From Flavisolibacter sp. (lineage in GTDB: Bacteria; Bacteroidota; Bacteroidia; Chitinophagales; Chitinophagaceae), in contig JAQBNG010000146.1 of the NCBI GenBank assembly GCA_028288675.1, positions 1-64,000 of the forward strand: a stretch of DNA of 64,000 nucleotides. The letters are read 5' to 3'. Below are positions 9,067 to 18,314 of this stretch, one piece after another. The notes under the pieces were generated by a model. It worked only from the letters and a program-made list of their open reading frames with translations, did not search any database and had not been told where the DNA came from. The translations under genes and the position numbers were made by a program. Every line of letters starts with the position of its first letter. The first letter of the stretch is position 1.

Positions 9067-11055
9067 ATGAAGAAGATTTTTTTGTGCCTTATATTGATAA
9101 TTGCAGTTAAGATAAGTGAGGCGCAATTTAGCCGGTATATTATACAATTCAGAAACAAAGCCGGTTCATCTTTTTCATTAAATAATCCTATTCAGTATTT
9201 ATCTCAAAAAGCTATTGACAGAAGAACAAGATATTCAATAGCAGTTGATAGCACCGACCTTCCAATTACACCAAGATACATTGACAGTATACGGTTAGCT
9301 GGCGCAGTTACTATTTTAAATTCCTCCCGCTGGCTCAACCAGGTTTCCATTCAAACATCTGATGCAGCCGCTTTGTCAAAGATCAATAGCTTTCCGTTTG
9401 TGCAAGTTGTTGCGCCTATCGCTTCAAGAACCGCCGCTACCCTGGCAAATAAGAAACCAGATGCAGAAAGCCAAAGAGTTTTAAATACTGCCGGTACAAC
9501 TAATGTTACCGCCGATTTTTTTAGCTATGGATCCTCTTATAATCAGGTACATATTCACAACGGTGAATTCTTACACAACATTGGCCTGCGAGGGCAGAAC
9601 ATGACAATTGGAATTTTTGATGGTGGTTTTTTTCACTACACCACTTTAAAATCATTTGATAGTGTAAATATCAACGGCCAGGTTTTAGGCACCTATGATT
9701 TTGTGGCAAGGGAGCAAAGTGTAATTGAAGATGATTCGCACGGCATGCAATGCTTCTCTGTTATCGCAGCAAACATTCCCGGGCAATTTGTAGGGACGGC
9801 ACCGAAGGCAAATTTTTATTTATTTCGAAGTGAAGACGGCGCTTCGGAATTTCCAATTGAAGAACATAACTGGGTTTGCGCTGCGGAAAGATTGGATAGT
9901 AGCGGAGGCGATTTAATTTCTTCTTCACTAGGCTATAATACGTTTGACGATCCTGCATTTAATCATACATATGCTGATATGAACGGCAATACAACCATTG
10001 TTACAAGAGGTGCAGACCTCGCTGCTAAAAAAGGATTATTTGTTATCAACTCCGCAGGCAATGAGGGTAATAATTCATGGAAATTTATAGCTGCTCCTGC
10101 AGATGGAGATAGTGTTATGGCTGTAGGCGCCGTTGATGCAAGCGGTGGTGTTGCCCCCTTTTCAAGTTATGGGCCTTCATCAGATAATCAAACAAAACCC
10201 GATGTAGCATCGGTAGGTGTAAATACGGTTGTACAAACTCCTTCAAATACTATCGGCACTAATAGTGGAACTTCTTTTTCCGCCCCCAATATTGCCGGCC
10301 TTACAACCTGCCTATGGCAAGGTTTCCAGGAGTTCAATAACATAAAGATCTTAAATGCACTTCGCCAGTCAGGCAGTAAAGCGGCATCACCCGATAATCG
10401 TGTTGGTTATGGCATACCCGATGTAAAAAAAGCGGTGCTCATTTTATTAAAAGATTTTTCCACAGCATCCGCAACCGCATCTTCCTGTAAGAATACTATC
10501 AGCTGGACAAGCAAGGATGTAAGCTCTATGAAGTATGAAATTGAACGCAAAACCGCAGGTGAAACGGCCTATACAAAAGTGGGTGAGCGCCAAGGGGCAG
10601 GTACTTCATTCAGCAGCAGGACTTATAGTTTTGATGACAGCTTAATTAATGTGCAGGCTGGCCTTATATCCTACCGCATCCGTCAGATAATTGATACCGC
10701 CACCACAACTTTAAGTGCAGATTATATTGATACTGTTTCGGTAAATCTTGCTTCTTCCTGCATCACCACAGCTATTAACCCGGTTACAGGCATTGGCGAA
10801 GAAGTGATTTTAATGCCTAACCCAGTAAAAGAGAGGTTTGCTTTAAAAATTACTACTTCATATCCGGTACAAAAATTAGTTATCAGGGTAATAAATAACA
10901 AGGGCCAGGTTCTTTCTGTTATACGCAATAGCAAAGGCAGTGGTACTACTACCATCGAACTTCCATCTGCTTACCTTGCAAGCGGCCAGTATTATGTAAG
11001 TATATATAATGATGAGAAGCTGATTGCCACAAAAGAGCTGATTAAATTACAATAA
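9067..11055 (+). CDS. S8 family serine peptidase with T9SS type A sorting domain
   Basis: A secreted subtilisin-like protease of 662 residues. The signal peptide is MKKIFLCLILIIAVKISEAQ. The catalytic triad is visible: Asp185 in IGIFDGGF, His225 in DDSHGMQ, and Ser403 in NSGTSFSAPN. The oxyanion Asn is probably in NSAGNEGNN. After the catalytic domain comes a fibronectin-like or beta-sandwich stretch (about 465-565). A C-terminal type A sorting domain (VILMPNPVKERF to KELIKLQ) sends it out by T9SS. It sits 8 bases after the lipoprotein gene and overlaps the convergent methyltransferase gene by 9 bases at the 3' end. Confidence 0.92.
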   Translation: MKKIFLCLILIIAVKISEAQFSRYIIQFRNKAGSSFSLNNPIQYLSQKAIDRRTRYSIAVDSTDLPITPRYIDSIRLAGAVTILNSSRWLNQVSIQTSDAAALSKINSFPFVQVVAPIASRTAATLANKKPDAESQRVLNTAGTTNVTADFFSYGSSYNQVHIHNGEFLHNIGLRGQNMTIGIFDGGFFHYTTLKSFDSVNINGQVLGTYDFVAREQSVIEDDSHGMQCFSVIAANIPGQFVGTAPKANFYLFRSEDGASEFPIEEHNWVCAAERLDSSGGDLISSSLGYNTFDDPAFNHTYADMNGNTTIVTRGADLAAKKGLFVINSAGNEGNNSWKFIAAPADGDSVMAVGAVDASGGVAPFSSYGPSSDNQTKPDVASVGVNTVVQTPSNTIGTNSGTSFSAPNIAGLTTCLWQGFQEFNNIKILNALRQSGSKAASPDNRVGYGIPDVKKAVLILLKDFSTASATASSCKNTISWTSKDVSSMKYEIERKTAGETAYTKVGERQGAGTSFSSRTYSFDDSLINVQAGLISYRIRQIIDTATTTLSADYIDTVSVNLASSCITTAINPVTGIGEEVILMPNPVKERFALKITTSYPVQKLVIRVINNKGQVLSVIRNSKGSGTTTIELPSAYLASGQYYVSIYNDEKLIATKELIKLQ

Positions 11056-12192
11056 GAATAAGGCAGCAAAAAGCGTATCGGCTTTATCGGCATAGCCTTT
11101 AAAATATTCCTGCTTTACCAATTTCATCCCCGTCTTTTGAACGATGTAATCCGCTACATCTTCGTTTTCTTTTTTAAAGACAGAACAGGTTATATACAAA
11201 AAGCATCCACCAGCTTTTAACGACCTGGCTGCATTTACCGCAATCTTTTTTTGAAGGCTTGCATAAGCTTCAATCTTCTTTTTTTGGAAAAAGCATAGCT
11301 GCTCCGGTGTACGGCTCCAGGTACCTGAACCACTGCAAGGCGCATCGCAAATGATAACATCAAATTTTTGTTTTGATATAAATGTTGAGGAAGAAACATC
11401 GGCAATAAATGACTGGTACTGTTCGATGCCGGCTCTTTTGAAACGGGCTTTTAAATTATGCAGAATACTTTCTCTTATGTCGGAAACAGTAAGGTGAGCC
11501 TTAGGGAAATGATCGTGCAGCAGGATGGTTTTTCCACCGCTGGCAGCACAACAATCCCAACAAGTAAATAAAGCAGGCAGTTGCTGCTCTTTTAAAGCAT
11601 TTATTACTTGCTGTGAGCTTTTATCCTGTATTACCACTTCGCTATCTACGTGTAATACTTCATCAACCTTAGTCATATTAGGAAGCCTGATACAATCATT
11701 TTCAATAAAAAATTGAAGAGAAGCCGCCTCTAATTTCTGAATGACATTACTTCTTTTGCCTGGCCGTATACGAAGAAATAAATCGGGTTGAATAAGATGC
11801 GATTCAGTAAATGATTGCTTATCTATTTGATTGCCTATCTGATCTGAAAAAGAGAAAATAGAATCTACTTCCTCATAGCCAATAAAATGCAGTTTTTCTT
11901 TTATTGACAGAATAGAATGATCGCTCCATTGCGGCATCAACTCTTTTATGAAAACACTTTCTTTATTGCATAAAAATTGACCAATCAGGAGACGCTCTTC
12001 TGTTGATTTGTTCATCCATCCTTTCCCTATACGGTAATAACAATGACACAGGTCACTAACCACCTTCCGGTCTTTAGAACCAAACTTTTTATTTTCTCTG
12101 AAATAATTTTTTAACCAGGCAGAAAAGGGAAGAGTGCCCTTGTAGTGCACTAAAATTGTTTTAGCCGATTGCAGGTAAGAGTAAAGCCTCAT
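11047..12192 (-). CDS. RsmB/NOP family class I SAM-dependent RNA methyltransferase
   Basis: A predicted rRNA m5C methyltransferase of the RsmB/NOP2 (Fmu) type, cytoplasmic. The ATG at 12192 gives 381 residues; the track started two codons earlier at a TTG. Motif I CCAASGGKTILL binds SAM, motif IV CDAPCSGSGTW carries a proline-cysteine used in product release, and motif VI LYITCSVFKKENED carries the catalytic TCS cysteine. The N-terminal half is a NusB-like RNA-binding helical region (KDRKVVSDLCHCYYRIGKG). Which rRNA position it modifies cannot be read from sequence. It is convergent with the subtilase gene and their ends overlap by 9 bases. Confidence 0.92.
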   Translation of the reverse strand: MRLYSYLQSAKTILVHYKGTLPFSAWLKNYFRENKKFGSKDRKVVSDLCHCYYRIGKGWMNKSTEERLLIGQFLCNKESVFIKELMPQWSDHSILSIKEKLHFIGYEEVDSIFSFSDQIGNQIDKQSFTESHLIQPDLFLRIRPGKRSNVIQKLEAASLQFFIENDCIRLPNMTKVDEVLHVDSEVVIQDKSSQQVINALKEQQLPALFTCWDCCAASGGKTILLHDHFPKAHLTVSDIRESILHNLKARFKRAGIEQYQSFIADVSSSTFISKQKFDVIICDAPCSGSGTWSRTPEQLCFFQKKKIEAYASLQKKIAVNAARSLKAGGCFLYITCSVFKKENEDVADYIVQKTGMKLVKQEYFKGYADKADTLFAALFLL

Positions 12193-12286
12193 TTGCAAAT
12201 TTGCAGAAAAAACTTACGGCCTGCCAAGTTGAAATCTTACGAGACCATAAGAAAATATTCTATCGAAATGAATTTCTTCAAAAAAA

Positions 12287-12315
12287 AGACCGTTTCACAA
12301 TTTTTGAAACGGTCT
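12287..12315 (-). terminator. Intrinsic terminator of the 12340 lipoprotein gene
   Basis: AGACCGTTTC (12287-12296) and GAAACGGTCT (12306-12315) form a perfect 10-bp stem. It is followed by a run of seven T on the minus strand. Confidence 0.85.
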
Positions 12316-12339
12316 CTTGATAAGAAGATTATATACACT

Positions 12340-13269
12340 TTACTGATAAAAAAAAGTATAGTTGGTAGTTTGTGTAGGTTGTCCGGTTATAACGGCTACG
12401 ACCGTTCCAGACACAGGTTTATTTCCTGCCCCATTAACGTAGGTTGTAGTAATGACGACATTTACGGGCGGCGAAGTCGTCATGGAACTAGTTTCCATTT
12501 TAGTTATAACATGTGTACCGGTATTGGGCAAGCCATTTAGCGCAAAATTTTGCGCTGCGCTGGGAGCCACATACACATTATTAACACTTGATGTCCCATA
12601 GGTATATTTCCATTCTCCATCCAAATCCATCGCACCGTTAGGATTGGCAACATCAGTGTACAGTTTCATATTCATTACTCTGTCCGATGCATCATATGTG
12701 AAGTCATACTTACTATTCATCATAATACTACCGGGCATCACCGTCGAGAACATATACGAGTTATATGACATCATCTTGCCGGATGTATAAGTATAAACCG
12801 AACTATCAATAGTGCCCATAGAAATGCCTCCCATATCCATATTCATGATGTGAACACTATAGTCATAATTCATAGTGGATGCATTTGGATAATGAAACGT
12901 TTTTACAGCCGTATCGGAAGTTGTCCCCGGCATGTCGGCTATTTTCTGAAGCACCTTCGTTATACGGCCTACGCCGTCCCGCATATACTTATGAAAGCTA
13001 TTAACAGGCATTCCGCCGGAAGTTCCGGAAATGGTCATTGTTTCCAGCCTTTTTTGAGAATCGTAGGTGTATAAAGTGGTTTGTGTTTCGGAGCCGGTAA
13101 TGGCCACTGTTTTTACAAGGAGTCCCGAGGTGTTTCCGTTTCCGTTGCCGCCACCAGGACCTGTTCCAGTTCCGCCGCCCCCATTGTTTTGAAGAAGATC
13201 TGAAGAAATTTCCTTTTGGCAGGAAGCCAATAATAGCACAGTGCTCAAAGCAGTTAGTAAACGTTTCAT
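12340..13269 (-). CDS. Hypothetical lipoprotein with Gly-rich linker
   Basis: The 309-residue protein begins MKRLLTALSTVLLLASCQKE, a lipobox LAS|C signal. A flexible linker follows (GGGGTGTGPGGGNGNGN, about 30-48). The rest is repetitive beta-strand sequence with YTYDSQKRL and DFTYDASDRVM motifs, like YD/RHS-type or DUF4595-like repeats common in Bacteroidota surface lipoproteins. No catalytic residues are recognised. It is a single-gene unit with its own strong terminator, immediately downstream of odhB on the same strand (25 bases), so it might also receive readthrough from odhB. Confidence 0.8.
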   Translation of the reverse strand: MKRLLTALSTVLLLASCQKEISSDLLQNNGGGGTGTGPGGGNGNGNTSGLLVKTVAITGSETQTTLYTYDSQKRLETMTISGTSGGMPVNSFHKYMRDGVGRITKVLQKIADMPGTTSDTAVKTFHYPNASTMNYDYSVHIMNMDMGGISMGTIDSSVYTYTSGKMMSYNSYMFSTVMPGSIMMNSKYDFTYDASDRVMNMKLYTDVANPNGAMDLDGEWKYTYGTSSVNNVYVAPSAAQNFALNGLPNTGTHVITKMETSSMTTSPPVNVVITTTYVNGAGNKPVSGTVVAVITGQPTQTTNYTFFYQ

Positions 13270-13294
13270 AGTTTGGAATTTAGCGGTAAAATAA

Positions 13295-14581
13295 TTATAA
13301 TTCTAACAAAGCCTTCACCGGGTCTTTTCCAAAAAGCAGAAGCTCAGGATTTTCCAGCAATTCTTTTACACGAACAAGAAAAGAAACAGATTCACGTCCG
13401 TCAATAATACGGTGGTCATAACTAAGGGCTAAATACATCATTGGGCGTATAACAATTTGTCCATCTACGACCACAGGACGTTCCTGTATTTTATGCATGC
13501 CTAAAATAGCCGACTGTGGAATATTAATAATTGGCGTACTTAGCAAAGAGCCAAACACACCGCCATTAGTGATGGTAAAAGTGCCGCCCTGCATTTCTTC
13601 CATAGTTAATTTATTATCCCGGGCCTTGGTCGCCAGTTCCACTACTTTCTTTTCTATCCCAGCCATGCTTAAACTTTCAGCATTACGAATTACCGGAACT
13701 ACCAACCCTTTTGGCGCAGATACAGCTATAGAAATATCGCAGTAGTTATGATGCAAAATTGAGTCGCCATCAATATAGGCATTTACCTTAGGCCACTCAG
13801 CCAGACCAAAACAACAGGCTTTAACAAAGAACGACATGAAGCCAAGGTTCACTCCATTTTTCTCTTTGAACTTGTCCTTGTTTGCAGTGCGTATTGCCAT
13901 GATCTTACTCATATCCACTTCGTTAAAAGTGGTAAGCATAGCGGTTGTATTTTTTGCTTCAACCAGGCGCCGGCTGACTGTTTTCCGCAGGTTGCTCATC
14001 TTCTCGCGGCCTTCGGTGCGATTGAATAATTCAACGCCGGGCTTTGTACCAGGATGCTCTAATGCGTTTAGCACATCGTCTTTTAGAATCTTTCCGTTAG
14101 GGCCGCTTGGTTGAATATTTTTTGGGTCAACTTTTTTATCAGCAATAATGGCGGAGGCAATGGGAGTTGCTTTGAGGTCTGTTTGGGGCTTGGGGGCTTG
14201 GGGTTGGGCCGCTGCCACTGCATCTGTTTTACTTATTGCCGGTTGCCCATTGCCGGTTGCCTGTACATTTTCAACTGCAGGCACTGTTCCTTTTTCTTCT
14301 TGCTTATTGCCCATTGCCTGTTGCCCATTGCCTCCCTCCGGTTTAGCGGCTTTATCATCAATCTGCGCTACCGTGTCCCCAATATTTAAAGTATCTCCTT
14401 CCTTACCTACTGTTTTTAATATGCCGGCTTGTTCCGCATTTAATTCAAAGGTGGCTTTTTCACTTTCCAGTTCGGCAATCACTTCATCACGCTCTACATA
14501 ATCGCCATCGGCTTTCAACCATTTCACAAGGGTTACTTCGTTTATGGATTCGCCAACGGTTGGTACTTTAATTTCAATCAT
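13295..14581 (-). CDS. odhB: 2-oxoglutarate dehydrogenase E2, dihydrolipoyllysine succinyltransferase
   Basis: E2 transfers the succinyl group from E1 through lipoamide to CoA in the TCA cycle. The 428-residue protein has one lipoyl domain (residues ~1-77; lipoylated Lys42 in [10 protein letters not shown]). A variable Gly/Asn/Gln linker (~80-145) and the E1/E3-binding domain (~150-190, [16 protein letters not shown]) follow. The C-terminal acyltransferase core has [11 protein letters not shown] holding the catalytic His. The linker is encoded largely by heptanucleotide repeats (see separate entry), an unusual origin for a linker. The gene follows odhA on the same strand, but with an intrinsic terminator between them. 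Confidence 0.95.
   Translation of the reverse strand: MIEIKVPTVGESINEVTLVKWLKADGDYVERDEVIAELESEKATFELNAEQAGILKTVGKEGDTLNIGDTVAQIDDKAAKPEGGNGQQAMGNKQEEKGTVPAVENVQATGNGQPAISKTDAVAAAQPQAPKPQTDLKATPIASAIIADKKVDPKNIQPSGPNGKILKDDVLNALEHPGTKPGVELFNRTEGREKMSNLRKTVSRRLVEAKNTTAMLTTFNEVDMSKIMAIRTANKDKFKEKNGVNLGFMSFFVKACCFGLAEWPKVNAYIDGDSILHHNYCDISIAVSAPKGLVVPVIRNAESLSMAGIEKKVVELATKARDNKLTMEEMQGGTFTITNGGVFGSLLSTPIINIPQSAILGMHKIQERPVVVDGQIVIRPMMYLALSYDHRIIDGRESVSFLVRVKELLENPELLLFGKDPVKALLEL
14236..14334. repeat. Two clusters of four tandem TTGCCNN heptamers within odhB
   Basis: On the plus strand 14236-14263 reads TTGCCGG, TTGCCCA, TTGCCGG, TTGCCTG and 14307-14334 reads TTGCCCA, TTGCCTG, TTGCCCA, TTGCCTC. 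Both clusters sit in the low-complexity linker of odhB. As 7 is not a multiple of 3, a gain or loss of one unit would shift the frame. Confidence 0.85.
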
Positions 14582-14632
14582 AACTTTAATCTAAGTGTCG
14601 CAAATTTCGGGTAAAAAAGATAATAAAAAAGA

Positions 14633-14669
14633 AAGCCCTTTGCTTTATTCGTGTTTCGGCAAAGGGCTT
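14633..14669 (-). terminator. Intrinsic terminator between odhA and odhB
   Basis: AAGCCCTTTGC (14633-14643) and GCAAAGGGCTT (14659-14669) form a perfect 11-bp stem with a 15-base loop. T-rich sequence follows on the minus strand. It begins 22 bases after the odhA stop and ends 51 bases before the odhB start. Confidence 0.8.
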
Positions 14670-14690
14670 ACAATTTATTTTCTATAATTA

Positions 14691-17447
14691 TCAAATACTG
14701 AACGCCGTCTCTACAATTTCCGCCTGCTCCTGCGCATGAACTTTACTGTACCCTGTCGCCGTAGAGGCACTTGGCTGACGGCTGATGATGCCATAATTGA
14801 TAGTCTTTAAGTTCATTTGCAAGAAAGAGGCTGCACCCATATTCAGCGGCTCTTCCTGCACCCAGAACCAGGTTGCCTTGTTGTACTTTTTATAAAGTTC
14901 CTCCAGTTGCTTATACGGCAATGGGTAGATTTGTTCAAGCCTGATAACGGCTACATCTTTTCTTCCTTCTTTTTGCTGATGATCCGCTAAATCAAAATAC
15001 ACTTTACCACTGCAGAATAAAACTTTCTTTACGCTTGCTGCATCGCCTGCAAAAGTATCATCAATCACTTCCTTAAACCCTCCGGTTGTAAACTCGGTTA
15101 TATGAGAGTAAGTAGCAGGTAAACGAAGGTTAGCCTTTGGTGAAAAATTGATAAGTGGCTTACGGAAAGCCCATGTCATCTGGCGGCGAAGCGCATGAAA
15201 CAAATTGGCAGAAGTAGTAATGTTGGTTACTACCATATTCAGCTCAGCACATAGTTGTAAAAAGCGTTCAATTCTGCCACTGCTATGCTCAGGACCCTGG
15301 CCTTCGTAACCGTGTGGCAATAACATTACCACACCGCTCATGCGCTGCCACTTTTGTTCGGATGAAGAAATGAATTGGTCAATGATGATTTGTGCGCCAT
15401 TGGCAAAATCGCCAAACTGCGCTTCCCACAAAACAAGGTTGTTAGGGTTAGCCATGGCATAACCATATTCAAAGCCCAGCACCCCATATTCGCTTAGCAA
15501 AGAATTATAAATTTTAAATTTTGACTGGCCTTCCTGAAAATGATCTAAGCGGTTATATTCTTCATTTGTTTTTTCATCGTAAAGAACAGAATGACGGTGC
15601 GAGAAAGTGCCTCGTTTTACATCCTGCCCACTCATACGAACCTGTTTATTTTCGACTAACAAGCTGCTATAGCCTAATAATTCGCCTGTAGCCCAATCTA
15701 CTTTTTGTTCAGCTTCAAACAGCTTGACTTTATCCTGGAGAATTTTATCCACTTTACGCAGAGGAGTAAAACCTTCGGGATATTTCATCAGGCCATTGAA
15801 CAACTTTCTAAAGCTTTCTTCGCTTATCGCTGTTACCGGCGACCTGTCAAAATCTTCTTCGGTAGCCCTGCGTAAACTCTTCCACCACATTTCCGGCTGC
15901 TGATAATTGTATGGCAACGGATTTTGTTTTATTTCATCCAGGCGCTCCTGCAAATCGGTCCAGAATTGCTTTTCCATGTCCTTCGCCATTTGCTGCGCAT
16001 CGCTTTCACCATTTTGCAAAAGATAAGCTACATACGTTTCCCGCGGATTGGCATGCTTGTCAATCATAGCATACAACTGCGGCTGTGTAAACTTTGGATC
16101 ATCGCCCTCATTGTGCCCATGCCTGCGATAGCAAACCATGTCAATAAAAATATCTGAGTTGAATTCCTGCCTGTACCTTGTTGCAATCTCAACACATTTT
16201 ACTACGGCCTCCGGATCGTCACCATTTACATGGATAACCGGCGCCTGGATGGTCGCTGCCACTGAGGTTGAATAGTCAGAACTTCTCGCATCATCAAAAT
16301 CGGTGGTAAAACCAATCTGGTTATTGATAACAAAATGGATGGTTCCGCCGGTGTAATAACCATCCAGTTTACTCATTTGCACAATCTCGTAAACGATTCC
16401 TTGCCCTGCGTGTGAGGCATCACCATGAATTAATATGGGCAATACGGCATCAAATTCTGAATCGTATAAACAATCTGCCTTTGCTCTTGAATAGCCCAAC
16501 ACAACAGGATTCACCGCTTCCAGATGCGAAGGGTTCGGGGCTAATTTTAAATGTACTTTTTTGCCTGATGGCGTATCAACTTCTGAGCTAAAGCCGAGGT
16601 GATATTTTACATCGCCGCTTCCCATCGTTTGGTCCGGAATGGAAGTGCCTTCGAACTCACTGAAAATAGTTTCGTAGGTTTTCCCTAAAATGTTAGCCAG
16701 TACATTCAACCGCCCACGATGCGCCATGCCAATCACTACTTCTTTTACGCCTGATTCTGCACCTGTATTAATGATGGCATCCAACGCGGCAATTGTAGTC
16801 TCGCCGCCTTCCAATGAAAACCGTTTTTGGCCGATATATTTTGTATGAAGAAACTTTTCGAAAATGACACCCTGATTCAACTTTTGCAGGATGCGCTTCT
16901 TTTTATCTAGGGAAAGAGTTTGTTCAGCACCACCTTCAAATTCTTTCTGTATCCACTCTACCCTTTCCGATGTTAAAATATAGTCGTACTCAATTCCTAT
17001 ATGCTGTGTATATATTTTTTGAAGTTTATCTAAGATTTGCTGAAGTGTAGCTGATTCGAGGCCAATGAATTTCCCTGCTTCGAATTTGGTTGCCAGATCG
17101 GCGTCTGTTAAGCCAAAATATTTTAAATGGAGATTCGCTCCCCTGTCTTTTCTTTTACGAATTGGATTTGTATCTGCTACCAGGTGGCCTTTATTACGAT
17201 AAGCTGTAATAAGGCTGTAAACAGCAAACTCTTTTGCCAGTCCGGCTGAATCGACAGGCGCCGCTTTAACCTGTTCCGAAACAGGAGTTGCCGTATGTCC
17301 ATTAGTGGGCTGGCTGATGGCAAAATCGAAACCTTCAAAAAAGCGCCGGAAATCGGGATCAACACTTTCGGGATTTTGAACAAAATCGTTGTAAAGGCCT
17401 TCAATATAAGCCGGGTGTGACTGGGTGATGTAAGAAAAATCCTTCAT
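14691..17447 (-). CDS. odhA: 2-oxoglutarate dehydrogenase E1 component
   Basis: This thiamine-diphosphate enzyme decarboxylates 2-oxoglutarate and passes succinyl to E2. I place the start at the ATG at 17447 (MKDFSYITQSHPAYIEGLYN), giving 918 residues. The family N-terminus matches from there, and a -7 box lies between this ATG and the track's earlier ATG at 17516. Conserved parts include the N-terminal helix that binds E2, VIGMAHRGRLNVLANILGK, the ThDP/Mg segment HGDASHAGQG, and the C-terminal MLLPHGYEGQGPEHSSGR region. Length and domain order are normal for SucA/OdhA. It is upstream of odhB and divergent from rpsT. Confidence 0.96.
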   Translation of the reverse strand: MKDFSYITQSHPAYIEGLYNDFVQNPESVDPDFRRFFEGFDFAISQPTNGHTATPVSEQVKAAPVDSAGLAKEFAVYSLITAYRNKGHLVADTNPIRKRKDRGANLHLKYFGLTDADLATKFEAGKFIGLESATLQQILDKLQKIYTQHIGIEYDYILTSERVEWIQKEFEGGAEQTLSLDKKKRILQKLNQGVIFEKFLHTKYIGQKRFSLEGGETTIAALDAIINTGAESGVKEVVIGMAHRGRLNVLANILGKTYETIFSEFEGTSIPDQTMGSGDVKYHLGFSSEVDTPSGKKVHLKLAPNPSHLEAVNPVVLGYSRAKADCLYDSEFDAVLPILIHGDASHAGQGIVYEIVQMSKLDGYYTGGTIHFVINNQIGFTTDFDDARSSDYSTSVAATIQAPVIHVNGDDPEAVVKCVEIATRYRQEFNSDIFIDMVCYRRHGHNEGDDPKFTQPQLYAMIDKHANPRETYVAYLLQNGESDAQQMAKDMEKQFWTDLQERLDEIKQNPLPYNYQQPEMWWKSLRRATEEDFDRSPVTAISEESFRKLFNGLMKYPEGFTPLRKVDKILQDKVKLFEAEQKVDWATGELLGYSSLLVENKQVRMSGQDVKRGTFSHRHSVLYDEKTNEEYNRLDHFQEGQSKFKIYNSLLSEYGVLGFEYGYAMANPNNLVLWEAQFGDFANGAQIIIDQFISSSEQKWQRMSGVVMLLPHGYEGQGPEHSSGRIERFLQLCAELNMVVTNITTSANLFHALRRQMTWAFRKPLINFSPKANLRLPATYSHITEFTTGGFKEVIDDTFAGDAASVKKVLFCSGKVYFDLADHQQKEGRKDVAVIRLEQIYPLPYKQLEELYKKYNKATWFWVQEEPLNMGAASFLQMNLKTINYGIISRQPSASTATGYSKVHAQEQAEIVETAFSI

Positions 17448-17471
17448 GAAGAATAGTTGAATTAAGGCCCG

Positions 17472-17479
17472 CAAATATA
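17472..17479 (-). promoter_or_regulatory. -7 box for odhA
   Basis: TATATTTG on the minus strand matches TAnnTTTG, 24 bases upstream of the ATG at 17447. It supports that start over the upstream ATG at 17516, which would precede the promoter. Confidence 0.5.
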
Positions 17480-17631
17480 CCACGTATATGTTTACAGTTA
17501 CGGGGTCAGGCTCCATGTTTTGAGGTGGTAATTCTGCTGTAAATTTTCCTGAACAACTGTGGCCTTATAAACCTAAACATGCGCTTAACAAAAAAATTGG
17601 GCTTCCCTTCCCTATTTTAAATTGTTTCCCC

Positions 17632-17639
17632 TACATTTG
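17632..17639 (+). promoter_or_regulatory. -7 box for rpsT
   Basis: TACATTTG matches TAnnTTTG, 21 bases before the rpsT ATG, predicting a short leader of roughly 15 bases. Confidence 0.5.
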
Positions 17640-17660
17640 CCCTCCGAAATTTAAAAGAAC

Positions 17661-17918
17661 ATGGCTAATCATAAGGCAACAAAAAAAGACATGCGCCAAT
17701 CGGCTAAGCGTCGCGAAAGTAACCGTTATAATGGCAAAACAACCCGTAATGCTATAAGAGATTTTAAAGTTATTACCGATGCTTCTGCAGCCGGTGAAAA
17801 ACTTCCCGGTGTATCTTCCATGCTTGATAAATTAGCAAAGCGTGGTGTGATACATAAAAACAAGGCGGCTAACTTAAAAAGTAAGCTGGCAAGAAAGGCG
17901 AATAAATTAGCGAAGTAA
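17661..17918 (+). CDS. rpsT: 30S ribosomal protein S20
   Basis: An 85-residue, strongly basic protein that binds 16S rRNA in the 30S body. The opening MANHKATKKDMRQSAKRRES and the motif GVIHKNKAANLKSKLARKAN are characteristic of S20. It is monocistronic, with a -7 box 21 bases upstream and a strong terminator about 20 bases downstream. The upstream gap to odhA is about 210 bases and contains the two divergent promoters. Length and composition are normal. Confidence 0.97.
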   Translation: MANHKATKKDMRQSAKRRESNRYNGKTTRNAIRDFKVITDASAAGEKLPGVSSMLDKLAKRGVIHKNKAANLKSKLARKANKLAK

Positions 17919-17938
17919 GATTTCAGTCCCAAATATTT

Positions 17939-17968
17939 AAAAGCACCCTGTAATTGCAGGGTGCTTTT
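17939..17968 (+). terminator. Intrinsic terminator of rpsT
   Basis: AAAAGCACCCTG (17939-17950) and CAGGGTGCTTTT (17957-17968) form a perfect 12-bp stem with a 6-base loop, then a further T-run. Confidence 0.9.
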
Positions 17969-18020
17969 CGTTTTTAATTGCTTCATGTAAATTGGGCTGC
18001 ATTTTGTGTAAGTTGGTGTC

Positions 18021-18314
18021 ATGTACACTCGTGAAAAAATCCTTCAGTTATTAAGAACTAAAAAGCCAGAACTGGAGCAGAAATATTCCGTTTCCGAACT
18101 TGGGCTGTTTGGCTCTTATGCCAGGGGAGATCAAACCGAACAAAGTGATATTGATATTCTAGTGGACTTCAGAAAAAAAATCGATGGCTTTCAATACGTC
18201 CGTTTAGCTCACGAATTAGAAGATTTGTTCTCTCATAAAATTGATGTTGTTTCCCGTGGTTGTATAAAATCGCAATACTTGCCTTATGTTGAAAATTGCC
18301 TGATCCATGTCTGA
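18021..18314 (+). CDS. mntA: Minimal nucleotidyltransferase, MntA-type antitoxin
   Basis: A 97-residue MNT-family protein with the catalytic signature LGLFGSYARGDQTEQSDIDI and the third acidic residue in HKIDVVSRG. In characterised MntA/HepT modules the MNT protein AMPylates a tyrosine of the HEPN ribonuclease and so blocks it. The gene overlaps the next one by 8 bases, the usual arrangement of this type VII toxin-antitoxin pair. The catalytic motif is intact. Its partner is frameshifted, so MntA is now an orphan unless the frameshifts are sequencing errors. No dedicated promoter was identified in the 50 bases after the rpsT terminator. Confidence 0.88.
   Translation: MYTREKILQLLRTKKPELEQKYSVSELGLFGSYARGDQTEQSDIDILVDFRKKIDGFQYVRLAHELEDLFSHKIDVVSRGCIKSQYLPYVENCLIHV

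Noticed and set aside
14111-14501. Plus-strand ORFs within odhB (up to 117 codons)
   Set aside because: They are antisense shadows produced by the heptamer repeats and linker composition of odhB.
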